This document shows positions 29,881-39,813 of a DNA stretch of 64,000 nt, one piece after another (positions within the stretch are counted from its first letter, which is position 1; each line of letters begins with the position of its first letter). The notes below the pieces were generated by a model. That model was not told the origin of the DNA. It worked only from the letters and a program-made list of their open reading frames with translations, and ran no database searches. Made by a program: the position numbers and the translations under genes. Source of the stretch: Eledone cirrhosa (taxonomy: Eukaryota > Mollusca > Cephalopoda > Octopoda > Eledonidae); the NCBI GenBank assembly GCA_964016885.1, contig OZ024743.1:79334925-79398924 (forward strand), in the 5' to 3' direction.

Positions 29881-30165
29881 ATGTATGTATGTGTATATAT
29901 ATGTATGCATGTGTGTATGTATATATGTTTCTATGTATGTATGTATGTATGTATGTATGTATGTGATGTACACACACACACACGTATGTATGTTTATGTT
30001 ATGCATATACGCATGATATGTGTGTGTCTATGTGCGTATGTTTATATGTATATATATATATATATATGTATGTATAGATATACACAAATGTGTGCGTATG
30101 TATGTGTGTGTGTGAGAGAGTATGTGTGAGTGTGTATGTAATTATTGAGGACAGCTGGTGGTATA
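29881..30165. repeat. (TATG)n, (GT)n and (TA)n mixture
   Basis: Tetranucleotide and dinucleotide repeats, with no other content. Confidence 0.9.
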
Positions 30166-30169
30166 ATAC

Positions 30170-30475
30170 CCATTGCTTCTCCCTATCTCCCCACCCTCCC
30201 CTTCTCTCCCCCACTCTCTTCCTATCTCTCCCCCTCTCCCCCTACTCTCTCCCTATCTCCCTATCTCCCCATCTCCCCCTTTCCTTCTCCCCTCTTCTCT
30301 CCCTCCCCATCCCTCTCCTTCTCACCCCTCTTCCCCCACCCCTCCCCCATCCCCACCCTCTCCTCCCCCCATCTCCCTCATTTTCTACCTCTCTCTCTCC
30401 CTCTACCTTATCAATGTGACCATCACTGTCGAAGATCCGGACCAATGGAGCGTGACAGTCACCTCATAGTCGCTT
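30170..30475. repeat. Pyrimidine-rich (CT/CCCT) tract
   Basis: Nearly pure C/T on the + strand, such as 'ctctccccctctccccctac'. Open frames within it are low-complexity. Confidence 0.9.
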
Positions 30476-30544
30476 CATCAATCAACTCCCTTTACACCTC
30501 CCACACACTTTCCTTCTCTCACCCTCTCATTGTTTAACGGAGTT

Positions 30545-30705
30545 AATTGTTCACATACACACATATATACACATACATACACATACATACATGCACACAC
30601 ACATATATATATATATATATATGCATAGATACATAGATACATACATACACATACATACATACATACATACATACATACATACATACATACATACATACAT
30701 ACAAA
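30545..30705. repeat. (CATA)n and (CA)n tract
   Basis: 'acatacatacatacatacat' to the edge of the next element at 30706. Confidence 0.9.
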
Positions 30706-31140
30706 CATGGTGGCTGCTAACTAGTTTTCGAGTACGGCCACTACTTTATATCCATGTAGGAGAACCCTTACCGATGCGCTGAACGAGTGTGACTTTTTAG
30801 TCCAGCCAGCGACTTGAAAACTCTGGTACAAACACTACACTTGTGACAATTATTGACACATAGTGCTGGGCTCATGGTACCATGTGATGACAGGTGCAGA
30901 GCGATCTCCAGATATAAAGCAATGCCTGTGCCGTGAAGCTTTTATAGTGAGCAAAGGCACTGCACAAAGCCAGTCCCACTCTCTTAACCAAGATGATATT
31001 TACCAAAAAGAAGAACAAGTCAACATCATTGGATACCATCAGGGTTGCAGGTGTTATATCAGAGTTTTCCTACTCCTAGAATTCTGCCTTGACAAAGGCT
31101 AAGGGGTCATCTCTCCCGGTGATTTTGGATGGCCATTGAC
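30706..31140 (+). mobile_element. (CATA)-flanked dispersed element, copy 2
   Basis: 'catggtggctgctaactagt', 'gagtgtgactttttagtcca', 'gatataaagcaatgcctgtg', 'ccaaaaagaagaacaagtca' and 'ttttggatggccattgac' define the sense orientation. A 79-residue open stretch (MLGSWYHVMTGAERSPD...) occurs in several copies but follows nucleotide identity rather than clear coding constraint. Confidence 0.8.
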
Positions 31141-31175
31141 ATACATACATACATACATACATACATACATACATG
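31141..31175. repeat. (CATA)n between two element copies
   Basis: About eight CATA units link copy 2 to copy 3. Confidence 0.9.
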
Positions 31176-31700
31176 ATGATGGCTGCAACTCGCTCACAAA
31201 TATCACGGACGTGGCTTCTTAGTCCTGCTAGGGACTTGCCTATGGCCAGCAATACCATGTATCGCAAAAAATATCACATATCAAGCGATGCCTGTGTTGG
31301 GGCTTTTTTAAGTGAGGAAAGGCTTTGCACGGAGCCAATCCCGCTTTCTGAACATTGAATGCATTTACCCAAAAAGAAGAACTGGTCTACATCATTGGAT
31401 GCAAAGAAAGTCGCAGGTTTTATATCAGAGTGACCTTCTCCTAGAGAGATGTCTTAAGACTAGGGGTCTCTCGCTACAAAAAAAATATATATTCTTTATT
31501 GGATGGCCGTTGACTCTCCTGAGTTCCTCCTTCCTTTGATGGTTTTGTTTTTCATCCCACAGGGTGTCAAAAATCCCCTTCCTCACCAAACAAGCTTGGT
31601 GGGGTTGCCAGTTTAGTCGCCGACAACCCGACCATGAGACAAGTTGTACTGGGTTACATGTTACCAGTAGCACTCGAGAGCGACCTGACATGACATTCAT
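31176..31700 (+). mobile_element. (CATA)-flanked dispersed element, copy 3
   Basis: 'gatggctgcaactcgctcac', 'gtggcttcttagtcctgcta', 'cccaaaaagaagaactggtc', 'aagcttggtggggttgccag' and 'ttacatgttaccagtagcac' give a nearly complete element, followed by (CATA)n at 31700. A different subfamily from copy 2. Confidence 0.8.
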
Positions 31701-31899
31701 ACATACATACATATATACAAATACACATACATGCACACACACATACACACATACATAAATACATACACACACACACATATATTCATATAAGAAGTAGCCA
31801 GGTGCAGCAATAAGATGAAACTTCGAAGTCACTGCCTTTATTCTCTTTTGTTGTACTGTGACTTTACACCCTCTTTGCCTGATGTACTGGGGCCTTTAC

Positions 31900-31916
31900 T
31901 ACACACACACACACAA

Positions 31917-31962
<46 letters not shown>

Positions 31963-31980
31963 GTGCGTGTGTGTATTATA
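31900..31980. repeat. (CA)n-(TA)n-(TG)n run
   Basis: 'acacacacacacacaaatat' followed by (TG)n. The two halves are complementary and could pair. Confidence 0.9.
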
Positions 31981-31984
31981 TGCA

Positions 31985-32275
31985 TGAAGATGACCAGTAG
32001 ATGACCAGTTGGGGTGTTGTAACTGGTAGATCTTGAAGTATCCCGAGGTAAGCACTCAACATCCTGAATCATCTCAGATTACAACAGGTGGTCCAGGTGA
32101 AGAATAAGAATGCAAAGTGGGATTTTACAACAATTTATTCGAACATTTTCTCTTCCAAATATTTCGACAGGTTTGATGTCTATGTAGTGTGTTCCTCTTC
32201 AGATGAACTTCCAAACATTATTTTGATAGAGATAAGGGAACAGATATAATTCAATCTCTCCTCTCTCAATATCAG
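31985..32275. other. Unassigned DNA
   Basis: On the - strand 'catctgaagaggaacacact' is followed 24 bp later by 'gacatcaaacctgtcgaaat', a loose CTGAAGA...GAAA arrangement without a convincing stem. Otherwise nothing. Confidence 0.35.
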
Positions 32276-32284
32276 CTCCATGCG

Positions 32285-32520
32285 CCTTCACCAGTGAAGG
32301 CGCATGGCTTAGTGGTTAGAACATTGGGCTTGCAATTGGGAGGTTGTGAGTTCGATTCTCGTACCGGGTAATGTGTTGTATCCCTTGAGCAAGACACTTC
32401 ATTTCACGTTGCTCCACTTTACTCAGCTGTAGAAATGAGATGATAGGACTGGGGTCCCTATCATTAACTCACCCAAGACACATCCAACGAGATATACCTT
32501 GGAGGAGGCCAGCTAAACCT
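32285..32520 (+). mobile_element. tRNA-derived SINE with conserved central domain
   Basis: A-box-like TGGCTTAGTGGTTAG (32307-32321) and B-box-like GAGTTCGATTCTC (about 32348-32360) define a tRNA-like head. 'cccttgagcaagacacttca' and 'cgttgctccactttactcag' are the central domain shared by many invertebrate SINEs. It differs from the 'gtcgataaaataaag' family. It ends near the (CA)n at 32540. Confidence 0.75.
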
Positions 32521-32559
32521 GCATAGGTGTGAGCTGTCACACACACACAATATCAGCTC

Positions 32560-32561
<2 letters not shown>

Positions 32562-32636
<75 letters not shown>

Positions 32637-32642
32637 ATATAT
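32562..32642. repeat. (AT)n microsatellite
   Basis: About 38 AT units. Confidence 0.95.
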
Positions 32643-32644
32643 TA

Positions 32645-32990
32645 CTTTTCCCCCTCTCTGTCTCTCCTCTTATTCGCTACATCTTTATTCCCTTCATCTC
32701 TTACATTTACAACCATATACCCTCGTCTTCTTAAGCTGTCTCCCATTGGACTTCAATATTGGACATTTTATTTCTATTTTATTTTTTTCCTCGTTTTTTA
32801 ATTAAACTTTTATTTTTCATTTTTACTTGTCTCACTATCTCTTTTTGATTACCATTTGATTACCAGCTGTATTGAGTACTCAATACTTCCCCTAGTGCGT
32901 CATGGCTTACTAGCTCTATACGGACAGTTACATTGATTAATTAAATAAATAACTAAATACACTCACATATATCACACATAGATTGATAAA
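32645..32990. other. AT-rich unassigned DNA
   Basis: No supported feature. 'gtattgagtactcaatactt' at 32868 is a small palindrome also partly present beside the palindromes at 36800 and 47200. Confidence 0.35.
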
Positions 32991-32999
32991 AACACTAAC

Positions 33000-33601
33000 A
33001 CACACATACAAACACGCACTAACACAAACACACACAACACATACACCCCTCCCCCCACACTATATAGAGAGACGGCACCAGCTGTCTGCCAGTTCTCAGC
33101 AATACAGAAATACATTGACACAATAACAATACTTTAAGATGTTTTACAGACATTACAGATGTTGATATATCACTTCACATACACATACATACACTTACAT
33201 ACACTTACATACACATACTTATATACACATATACATACTTACATACACTTACATACACATAGATATACACATACACACATACATACACTTACATACACAT
33301 AGATATACTTATATACACATACACACATACATATACTTACATACACATAGATATAGTTATATACACATACACATATACACATTTACACACTTACACAGAA
33401 TTACAAACATCCTCACATACATACACACACACTCCCTCCACCCTAACACACACACACACACACACATACACACATGCACACACACTCCCTCCACCCTAAC
33501 ACACACACACACACACACACATACACACATGCACACATTTACACACTTACACACAATTACAAACATCCTCACATACATACACACACACTCCCTTCACCCT
33601 A

Positions 33602-33637
<36 letters not shown>

Positions 33638-33640
33638 GAG
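33000..33640. repeat. (CA)n and 'acatacacttacatacacat' minisatellite region
   Basis: 33180-33390 has ~14-30-bp units of 'tacatacacttacatacaca'. 33410-33620 has two ~120-bp repeats with 'cactccctccaccctaacac'. Confidence 0.85.
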
Positions 33641-33675
33641 AGTGTTCAAGTTTTCTTGAAGCATTGGGGAATATT

Positions 33676-33745
33676 AAAAGTTAAAAATAGTCGTTTTGGA
33701 AGCCTCAATATTGCTGATGGGTAAATCTCCGGGTAACAGAATCAG

Positions 33746-33813
<68 letters not shown>

Positions 33814-34088
33814 TAAGAGGAAATGTAGAAAGAGACGTAAAGGTGTAAAAGAACGTAGGAAAGGTGAAAAAAATAATAACACGAGATAGAGTTACCTTGG
33901 AAGTGATTTAATAGTCCCTATATTTTGGATTCGCCTCGGAAAACCCTCCAGTTGCTGGATGTGAAATCCGAAATATAGGGATTATTAAATCACTTCCTAG
34001 GTAACTCTATCTCGTGTTGTGATTTTTTTACACCTTTCCTACGTTCTTTTACGCTCTCTACGTCTCTTTCTACATTTCCTCTTACATC

Positions 34089-34173
<85 letters not shown>

Positions 34174-34245
34174 TTACCACCTGATTCTGTTACCCGGAGA
34201 TTTACCCATCTGCATTGTTGAGGCTTCCAAAACGACTATTTTAAA
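33676..34245. repeat. Long palindrome, arms about 255-280 bp, 33-bp spacer
   Basis: 33901-33931 pairs with 33965-33995 and the pairing extends outward to about 33676 and 34245 ('ggcttccaaaacgacta' on the right matches 'tagtcgttttggaagcc' on the left). The arms contain complementary (GA)n (33755-33812) and (TC)n (34090-34170) of unequal length. (AT)n lies on both outer sides (33620-33637, 34248-34272). Confidence 0.88.
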
Positions 34246-34351
34246 CTTATATATACACGTATATATATATACTGGTAGTTTTTCACTCCAGTACGGAGGT
34301 CTGTGAGACATAATATATAGAAGTTTTTATAGAGATGAAACATGGCTGCGA

Positions 34352-34378
34352 CCCCCCCCCCCCCCCCCCCCCCCCCCC
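34352..34378. repeat. Poly-C tract followed by A-rich DNA
   Basis: About 27 consecutive C residues then 'aacaaaaaaaaaaccc'. Confidence 0.95.
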
Positions 34379-34506
34379 AACAAAAAAAAAACCCTTAAAA
34401 TATCTAACAGAAAATATAATTTAACCAATGAGCCCTACATTAATAATAGTTTCTGATTTAGACAGGACAACAATTCTGATCGAAGGAGAAAGTCAAAGTC
34501 AATTAT

Positions 34507-34605
34507 AACGAACCAGTGTATTACTGGTACTTTATGTTATTGACCCTGTAAAGATGACAGGCAAAACTAACCTCAGCGGGATTTGAACTCAGATACCTAC
34601 AGTAA
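34507..34605 (-). mobile_element. SINE fragment, antisense
   Basis: 'ccagtgtattactggtactt' and 'agcgggatttgaactcagat' are the SINE middle section on the - strand; the tail is missing. Confidence 0.65.
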
Positions 34606-34769
34606 TAATGGCACAAGACCAACAACATCATCAACAATAACTTGATTTGAACTAAGCACAAGAGTAATAATAGAAATATATATGTTGGCGTCGTTGTCGA
34701 CTTTTCCTAGCTTCCGAATATAGTTTTCTTATCCATAACGTTGACTCTCGTGGCTGACAAAGCAGATTT

Positions 34770-35205
34770 ATCTTCACTTCGGTATTCGGACCAGCTCTCA
34801 CCTTTGGTCAGGAATCTTGGGTAATGACCGAAAGAATACGATCGTGAATATAAGCGGCCGAAATGGAGTTCCTCCGAAGGGTCTTTGGAGTAACATTACA
34901 CGATAGAGTGTGTAGCTTAGAGATGAGAGAGTCACTCCATGTATAGCCGCTACTTCTTTGAATTGAGGGATCACAGCTCCGATACTATGGACATGTGGTT
35001 AGAATGCCCCAGGAAAGAATTGTTGCACAAATTTTAAGGGCAAATCAGGGGTTGGCCCCGAGCAAAATGGTTGGATAACATACATGAGCTTGGCTGGTCT
35101 CTCTCTCGGGGGATCCAGCCGGATCAATTGGAAACAGTTGCTTCTGACAGGACCCACTGGAGGAAGTGTTTGAGGGCCCTGCTCTCACGACCCTCACAAG
35201 AATAA
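34770..35205 (+). pseudogene. RTE/BovB-like LINE C-terminal fragment
   Basis: The + strand reads ESWVMTERIRS, FLRRVFGVTLHDRV, LEMRESL and SQLRYYGHVVRM-like residues with stops, then 'gggcaaatcaggggttggcc' and 'tggataacatacatgagctt'. It is the inverted partner of 24695-24990. Confidence 0.7.
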
Positions 35206-35508
35206 GTAGGCGAAGAAGAAGAAAGGATGTAGCTGTAATTCAGATGTTCAGCTGTGTCACGTTAAACTTACCTGAGAATTATGTGAAGGATACACGTGTC
35301 TGTGGTATACTCAGCCATTTCCACTATAACACTGGACTATAGCTGTAATTTAAAGGTCTAGACTTTAGATATATTGTGTCACGCTGATGCCACCTGAGGT
35401 CATCAATCATGTGCGGAATACTCAACCCCATATTTACAACTATGGCTGTTTAGTTGAGATAACAACTGGAACACTCATCGCTAAAACCGGTGAAGGATCC
35501 ATCACAAG

Positions 35509-35515
<7 letters not shown>
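35206..35515 (+). repeat. Dispersed repeat, inverted partner of 24390-24690
   Basis: 'ggatgtagctgtaattcaga', 'acctgagaattatgtgaagg', 'acacgtgtctgtggtatact', 'tgccacctgaggtcatcaat', 'accggtgaaggatccatcac'. Both copies end in GA/TC microsatellite, so the duplicated unit is about 820 bp with the LINE fragment. Confidence 0.75.
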
Positions 35516-35579
<64 letters not shown>

Positions 35580-36330
35580 TCTCGCACTCTCTCTCTCTTC
35601 CCACCGCTCTCTCACTCTCTCTGTCTTCCCACCGCTCCCCCTCTCTTTGTCTTCCCACCACTCTCTCCCCCTCTCTCTCTTTCACTCTCTGTCTTCCCAC
35701 CGATCTCTCCCTCTCTCTCTCTCACTCTCTCTGTCTTCCCACCGCTCCTCTCTCTCTGTCTTCCCACCTCTCTCTCCCCCCTCTCTCTGTCTTCCCACCG
35801 CTCCCTTCTCTCTGTCTTCCCACCACTCTCTCCCCCCCTCTCTCTCCCTCACTCTCTCTGTCTTCCCGCCGCTCTATCCCCCTCTCTCTCACTCTCTCTC
35901 TCACTCTCTGTCTTCCCCACCGCTCTCTCCCTCTCTCTCTCACTCTCTCTCTGTCTTCCCACCGCTCCCCTCTCTCTGTCTTCCCACCACTCTCTCTCCC
36001 CTCTCTCTCACTCTCTGTGTCTTCCCACCACTCTCTCCCCCCTCTCTCTCACTCTCTCTGTCTTCCCACCGCTCTCCCCCTCTCTCCCACTCTCTCTGTC
36101 TTCCCACCACTCTCTCCCTCTCTCTCTCTCTCACTCTCTCTGTCTTCCCACCGCTCCCCTCTCTCTGTCTTCTTACCACTCTCTCCCCCTCTATCTCTCC
36201 CTCACTCTCTCTGTCTCCCCTCCCTCACTCTCTCTGTCTCCCCTCCCTCTCACTCTCTCTGTCTTCCCCACTCTCTCTGTCTCCCCACCTCTCTCTCCCT
36301 CTCCCTCTCTATCCCTACACATATTACAGG
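35516..36330. repeat. (TC)n and 'gtcttcccaccgctc' minisatellite
   Basis: (TC)n to about 35585, then irregular ~45-60-bp units 'ctctctgtcttcccaccgct'. Serine/leucine/proline-rich open frames here are composition artefacts. Confidence 0.92.
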
Positions 36331-36690
36331 TGACGACCAGTGGAGGTCTTGTATAAAGTTTATAAATTTGTCGTCGCAACCTTTTATCCTCCTCAGTTCC
36401 TCAGCGATATTCCCTAGCATGTTTCACACCAACCTTGATAACGACATCTTCTTCTGGCTTCTGTCTGTTGATCCCAGAACTTAGGGTCAAATGTTGGGGC
36501 CCTTCAACGTATGTTTCACTTCGTCTTTGTACTGTTACATAGAGTGGGGCCATGTGGCATCATACCAGTGCTGAGTTCACTGTAGAGGATCTGAAGTGGT
36601 AGTCTGGTACTGCCCGTGACATGTCCAATTAAGGGGATTCTTGCCATAGGTCCATTTAAGGACTGCAAGGTAGCCGACATAGTTCTCTTT
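36331..36690. other. Unassigned DNA
   Basis: No supported feature before the (AT)n at 36702. Confidence 0.4.
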
Positions 36691-36705
36691 TTTTAATGCA
36701 TATAT

Positions 36706-36744
<39 letters not shown>

Positions 36745-36753
<9 letters not shown>

Positions 36754-36954
36754 CGAAAGAAATGTGGTAAGGAACCAGATGGACCATAACGCACCAGAGT
36801 ACTCAATACTTAGGGTGGTAGGAAAAAGTATGACCCCGACGGAGGAGCTCAAGCTGTTTCGACGGCTATTTCTGGAGTCCAGAACAAGCCGTCGAAACGA
36901 CTTGAGCTCTGCCGTCGAAACGACTTGAGCTCTGCCGTCGGAGTCATACTTTTT

Positions 36955-36960
<6 letters not shown>
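36745..36960. repeat. Short palindrome sharing the ends of the 3.1-kb palindrome
   Basis: 36828-36875 ('aaagtatgaccccgacgg', 'gctcaagctgtttcgacggc') pairs with 36880-36958, where the block 'gccgtcgaaacgacttgagc' is duplicated. 36756-36815 matches, inverted, 47181-47256 ('ggaccataacgcacca'). Flanked by (AT)n at 36702-36745 and 36957-37021. Confidence 0.75.
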
Positions 36961-37022
<62 letters not shown>

Positions 37023-37024
<2 letters not shown>

Positions 37025-37190
37025 ATAAGAAACGGAGAAACAGGGGTGCGACGAATAAAATTTATTTGACATATTACAATCGTTTCTCTGGCGACCAGCT
37101 CGAGGCACGATCGATGCAATGATCGGACCTGACTCTGAAATCGCAAGATCCTCAGATACGTCTCGATTCTTCGAAGCAGAGTTTCCTATA
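37023..37190. repeat. 168-bp segment between two (AT)n tracts
   Basis: 'gcgacgaataaaatttattt', 'gcacgatcgatgcaatgatc', 'gacctgactctgaaatcgca'. A related 'gagtcaggtcgatcc' segment lies at 43680-43795. Nature unknown. Confidence 0.4.
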
Positions 37191-37204
37191 TATATATATA
37201 TATA

Positions 37205-37280
<76 letters not shown>
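37190..37280. repeat. (AT)n then (GT)n
   Basis: (AT)n 37188-37243 interrupted by 'actg', then (GT)n to 37280. Confidence 0.95.
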
Positions 37281-37282
<2 letters not shown>

Positions 37283-37432
37283 TAATAATTGTTTCTATTT
37301 TTGGCACACGGCCAGCAAATATCTCAGTGTATTACTGGTACTTTATTTTATCGACCCCGTAAGGATGAAAGGCAAAGTTAACCTCGGCGGGATTTGAACT
37401 CAGACCCTCTACCGATACTGCCAATCCACCAT
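37283..37432 (-). mobile_element. Near full-length SINE, antisense
   Basis: On the - strand: 'ggtggattggcagtatcggt', 'gagggtctgagttcaaatcc', full body and tail. A deletion removes the 'gacaccatgctttcc' part of the head. Confidence 0.82.
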
Positions 37433-37439
37433 AGTGTGT

Positions 37440-38215
37440 AGTAATATTAAGTAGGGACGAGGTATCAAAATATCATTCAGTTTATTCACGTGTGAAGCGT
37501 GTTTCGCGATTGATCAGTTCAAGGTTCGATCTCTATCGATCGGGCCCGACTCTGGAATCAAAAGCTAATCAGACTTCTGTTTTCTTAATGACGGAATGTT
37601 CCACGTCAGCTGAACGTCTCAACAAACAGCAAAATCGAAAGAACAAACACAAAACGCCATAAACCTTGAAATTCCATTCCCAGTAATCTTTTGTATATGA
37701 ATGCTCAATCAGGAAACGCTATAGAAAGTGTAGTACCGGTGACGGTACCCTAGCATGGCCTTAGTCCTATGGCCGGAACACAAAATAAAAATAGAAATCG
37801 TAGTTTCGACAACTTTAAACTGGATTACACCCACCCTTCGATGTATATAGTATTAAAAACTAATTCTATAATCTACATGAGAGCCAATATAAAAACAATA
37901 GACCTATAAAAGAGACAAGACAGAACGTTACACGGATAAAAACTTCTCGTCTGTCCTCAGTTACAGTCAATGGTCCTTCCTACCTATAACCCAAGACTAC
38001 TTCATCTTTTGTCCGTTTTAACTAAAGCCTTTCCACCAAGGCCTCACCAGAAGTCACAACCTTTTCCACACCAACTCTCTCTCCCTCTAGCGTTCAAACG
38101 TTTAACGCCAACCATATTTAGTGATAGCAGTATTCTGTGAATGTCTGGCTTAATTAGTGCTTCTGTTTAAGTCTAACGACCCTTATATATTTATATATAA
38201 TATATATATTTACCC
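37440..38215. other. Mostly unassigned DNA with one SINE tail
   Basis: 37735-37795 ('gtgacggtaccctagcatgg', 'ccttagtcctatggccggaa') is the second-type SINE tail. The remainder holds nothing I can name. Confidence 0.4.
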
Positions 38216-38224
38216 CCCCCCCCA

Positions 38225-38268
<44 letters not shown>
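38215..38268. repeat. C tract and (CA)n
   Basis: 'accccccccc' then (CA)n. Confidence 0.95.
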
Positions 38269-38269
<1 letters not shown>

Positions 38270-38725
38270 TTATATATCTTTATATATTCATATATGTATA
38301 TACATATATTTGATGTCACGTTCTTGATGTCTATTTTGTTTATGTTTTGTCTCATACACACGTTAGCTTTTGTATGACTCCTTGACAGTTTTTAAAACTA
38401 GTTTTGTACATTGCTGACATGTCTAAAGGTGTCGAAACTACGATGATATCCGATAGTCAGCTGAAGATGTCTCCACGTTATGTCATATTCTGCTTTAGCT
38501 TTTCATCTTTTCTGTTGTCATAGTTTCCGTACATGTCTTATTCCCCTATCCGCTATTTCTTTCATGTATTGTCACTTCCGCACGTTAGTCTAACTTACGG
38601 AGTTTCGTTTTAAATTAGGAAAACACACTTTAAAAATGGAGTCTCATATATACAAAAGGACGAAATAGCTTATATATAAATATCTTATTATGTCTTCCTA
38701 TCTATCTGTCTAAATAGATGTGAGT
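38270..38725. other. Unassigned DNA
   Basis: No repeat family or frame recognised. Confidence 0.4.

Positions 38726-38727
<2 letters not shown>

Positions 38728-38800
<73 letters not shown>
38728..38800. repeat. (CA)n microsatellite
   Basis: About 34 CA units. Confidence 0.95.
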
Positions 38801-38804
<4 letters not shown>

Positions 38805-39235
38805 AATCAGTATAAAGAGAGAAGTAGACATAGAAGTATGTATTCAATCATAGGGGATAGAAAACCACCAGTGTCTACGAATGAAAGGAGAATACAGATC
38901 AATTAAAATAATACATTAAAGTGTACTAACCATCCAGTAATAACTATTACCCCTGGACATGTTCTAATTACAGTAGGTTTCGCCACAAAAGGTGAAGATT
39001 TCATATTGTTGACGAGTCCTCTACAATGTGTTTGTGTATGCGAGTGTATGTGTGTATATAAGTGTATGTGTGTATATAAATGTATGTGTGTATATAAGTG
39101 CATGTGTAAATTAACTACCTAAACAATGATTAACACCAAATGTGATCAAAGGAAATATTGGAAAGCCGCGGTGTGGTTTGTGAACTATGTTATGGTGTGG
39201 GGGGACTGGTGGACTTAACTCTTTATATCCCTATC

Positions 39236-39648
39236 TGTCATGAATGATACAAAATCACATATGTCTTGTCTCTAAAAACATCTCAAGATAGAACTCAGGG
39301 AATAAAATCGAGCCCTAAAAATTATAAGAAAGTGAATGAAATATATTCATACACACATAAGTATGCATTAAAGAGGGTCGGACACCATGCTAGGGTGGTG
39401 GATTGGCAGTATCGGTAGAGGGTCGGACACCTTGCTTTCCAGCATGATTACGTCCCTTTACGGTCTGTGTTCAAATCCCGTCGAGGTTAACTTTGCCTTT
39501 CATCATTACGGAGTCGATAAAATAAAGTACCAGTAATGTACTGGGTATTTGCTGGCTTTGTGCCAAAAGTAGAATCAATTATTACATTGAAAGTAAAGGA
39601 TGTCAGGAATGATACAAAATCAAACATATGTCTTGTCTCTAAAAACAG
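39236..39648. repeat. About 45-bp direct repeat flanking a SINE
   Basis: 'gaatgatacaaaatca' with 'catatgtcttgtctctaaaa' occurs at about 39240-39283 and again at 39605-39648. The SINE at 39400-39583 lies between. A local duplication is likely; it is too long and distant to be a target-site duplication. Confidence 0.6.
39400..39583 (+). mobile_element. Near full-length SINE
   Basis: 'gtggattggcagtatcggta', 'tctgtgttcaaatcccgtcg', body and 'ccaaaagtagaatcaattat'. Confidence 0.85.
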
Positions 39649-39754
39649 CCATTAATTTAATAAGATACTCAACGAATTATGTAATCTTACATTTAGTACA
39701 GACTGTCTCTAGTTTTAAGTTTCGATGTATTTTGATGCACACTTATGTATGTAT

Positions 39755-39760
39755 GGATAT

Positions 39761-39811
<51 letters not shown>

Positions 39812-39812
39812 T
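39755..39812. repeat. (AT)n microsatellite abutting LINE copy B
   Basis: Interrupted (AT)n, then T7 and the first LINE bases. LINE copy A also starts directly behind a microsatellite. Confidence 0.9.
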
Positions 39813-39813
39813 T

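Noticed and set aside
31985..32275. Antisense CTGAAGA...GAAA as another hammerhead
   Set aside because: The intervening sequence gives at most a 4-bp stem (GACA/TGTC) far from the core; not supported.
32285..32365. Candidate tRNA gene
   Set aside because: A- and B-box-like sequences are present but no cloverleaf closes and it is followed by a SINE central domain, so it is a SINE head. The same holds for the heads at 4052, 28625, 39400, 42029 and 53989.
35387..36484. 365-codon Ser/Leu-rich open frame beginning MPPEVINHV
   Set aside because: The first ~45 residues are part of a dispersed repeat (also antisense at 24390-24505) and the rest is TC minisatellite. No conserved domain.
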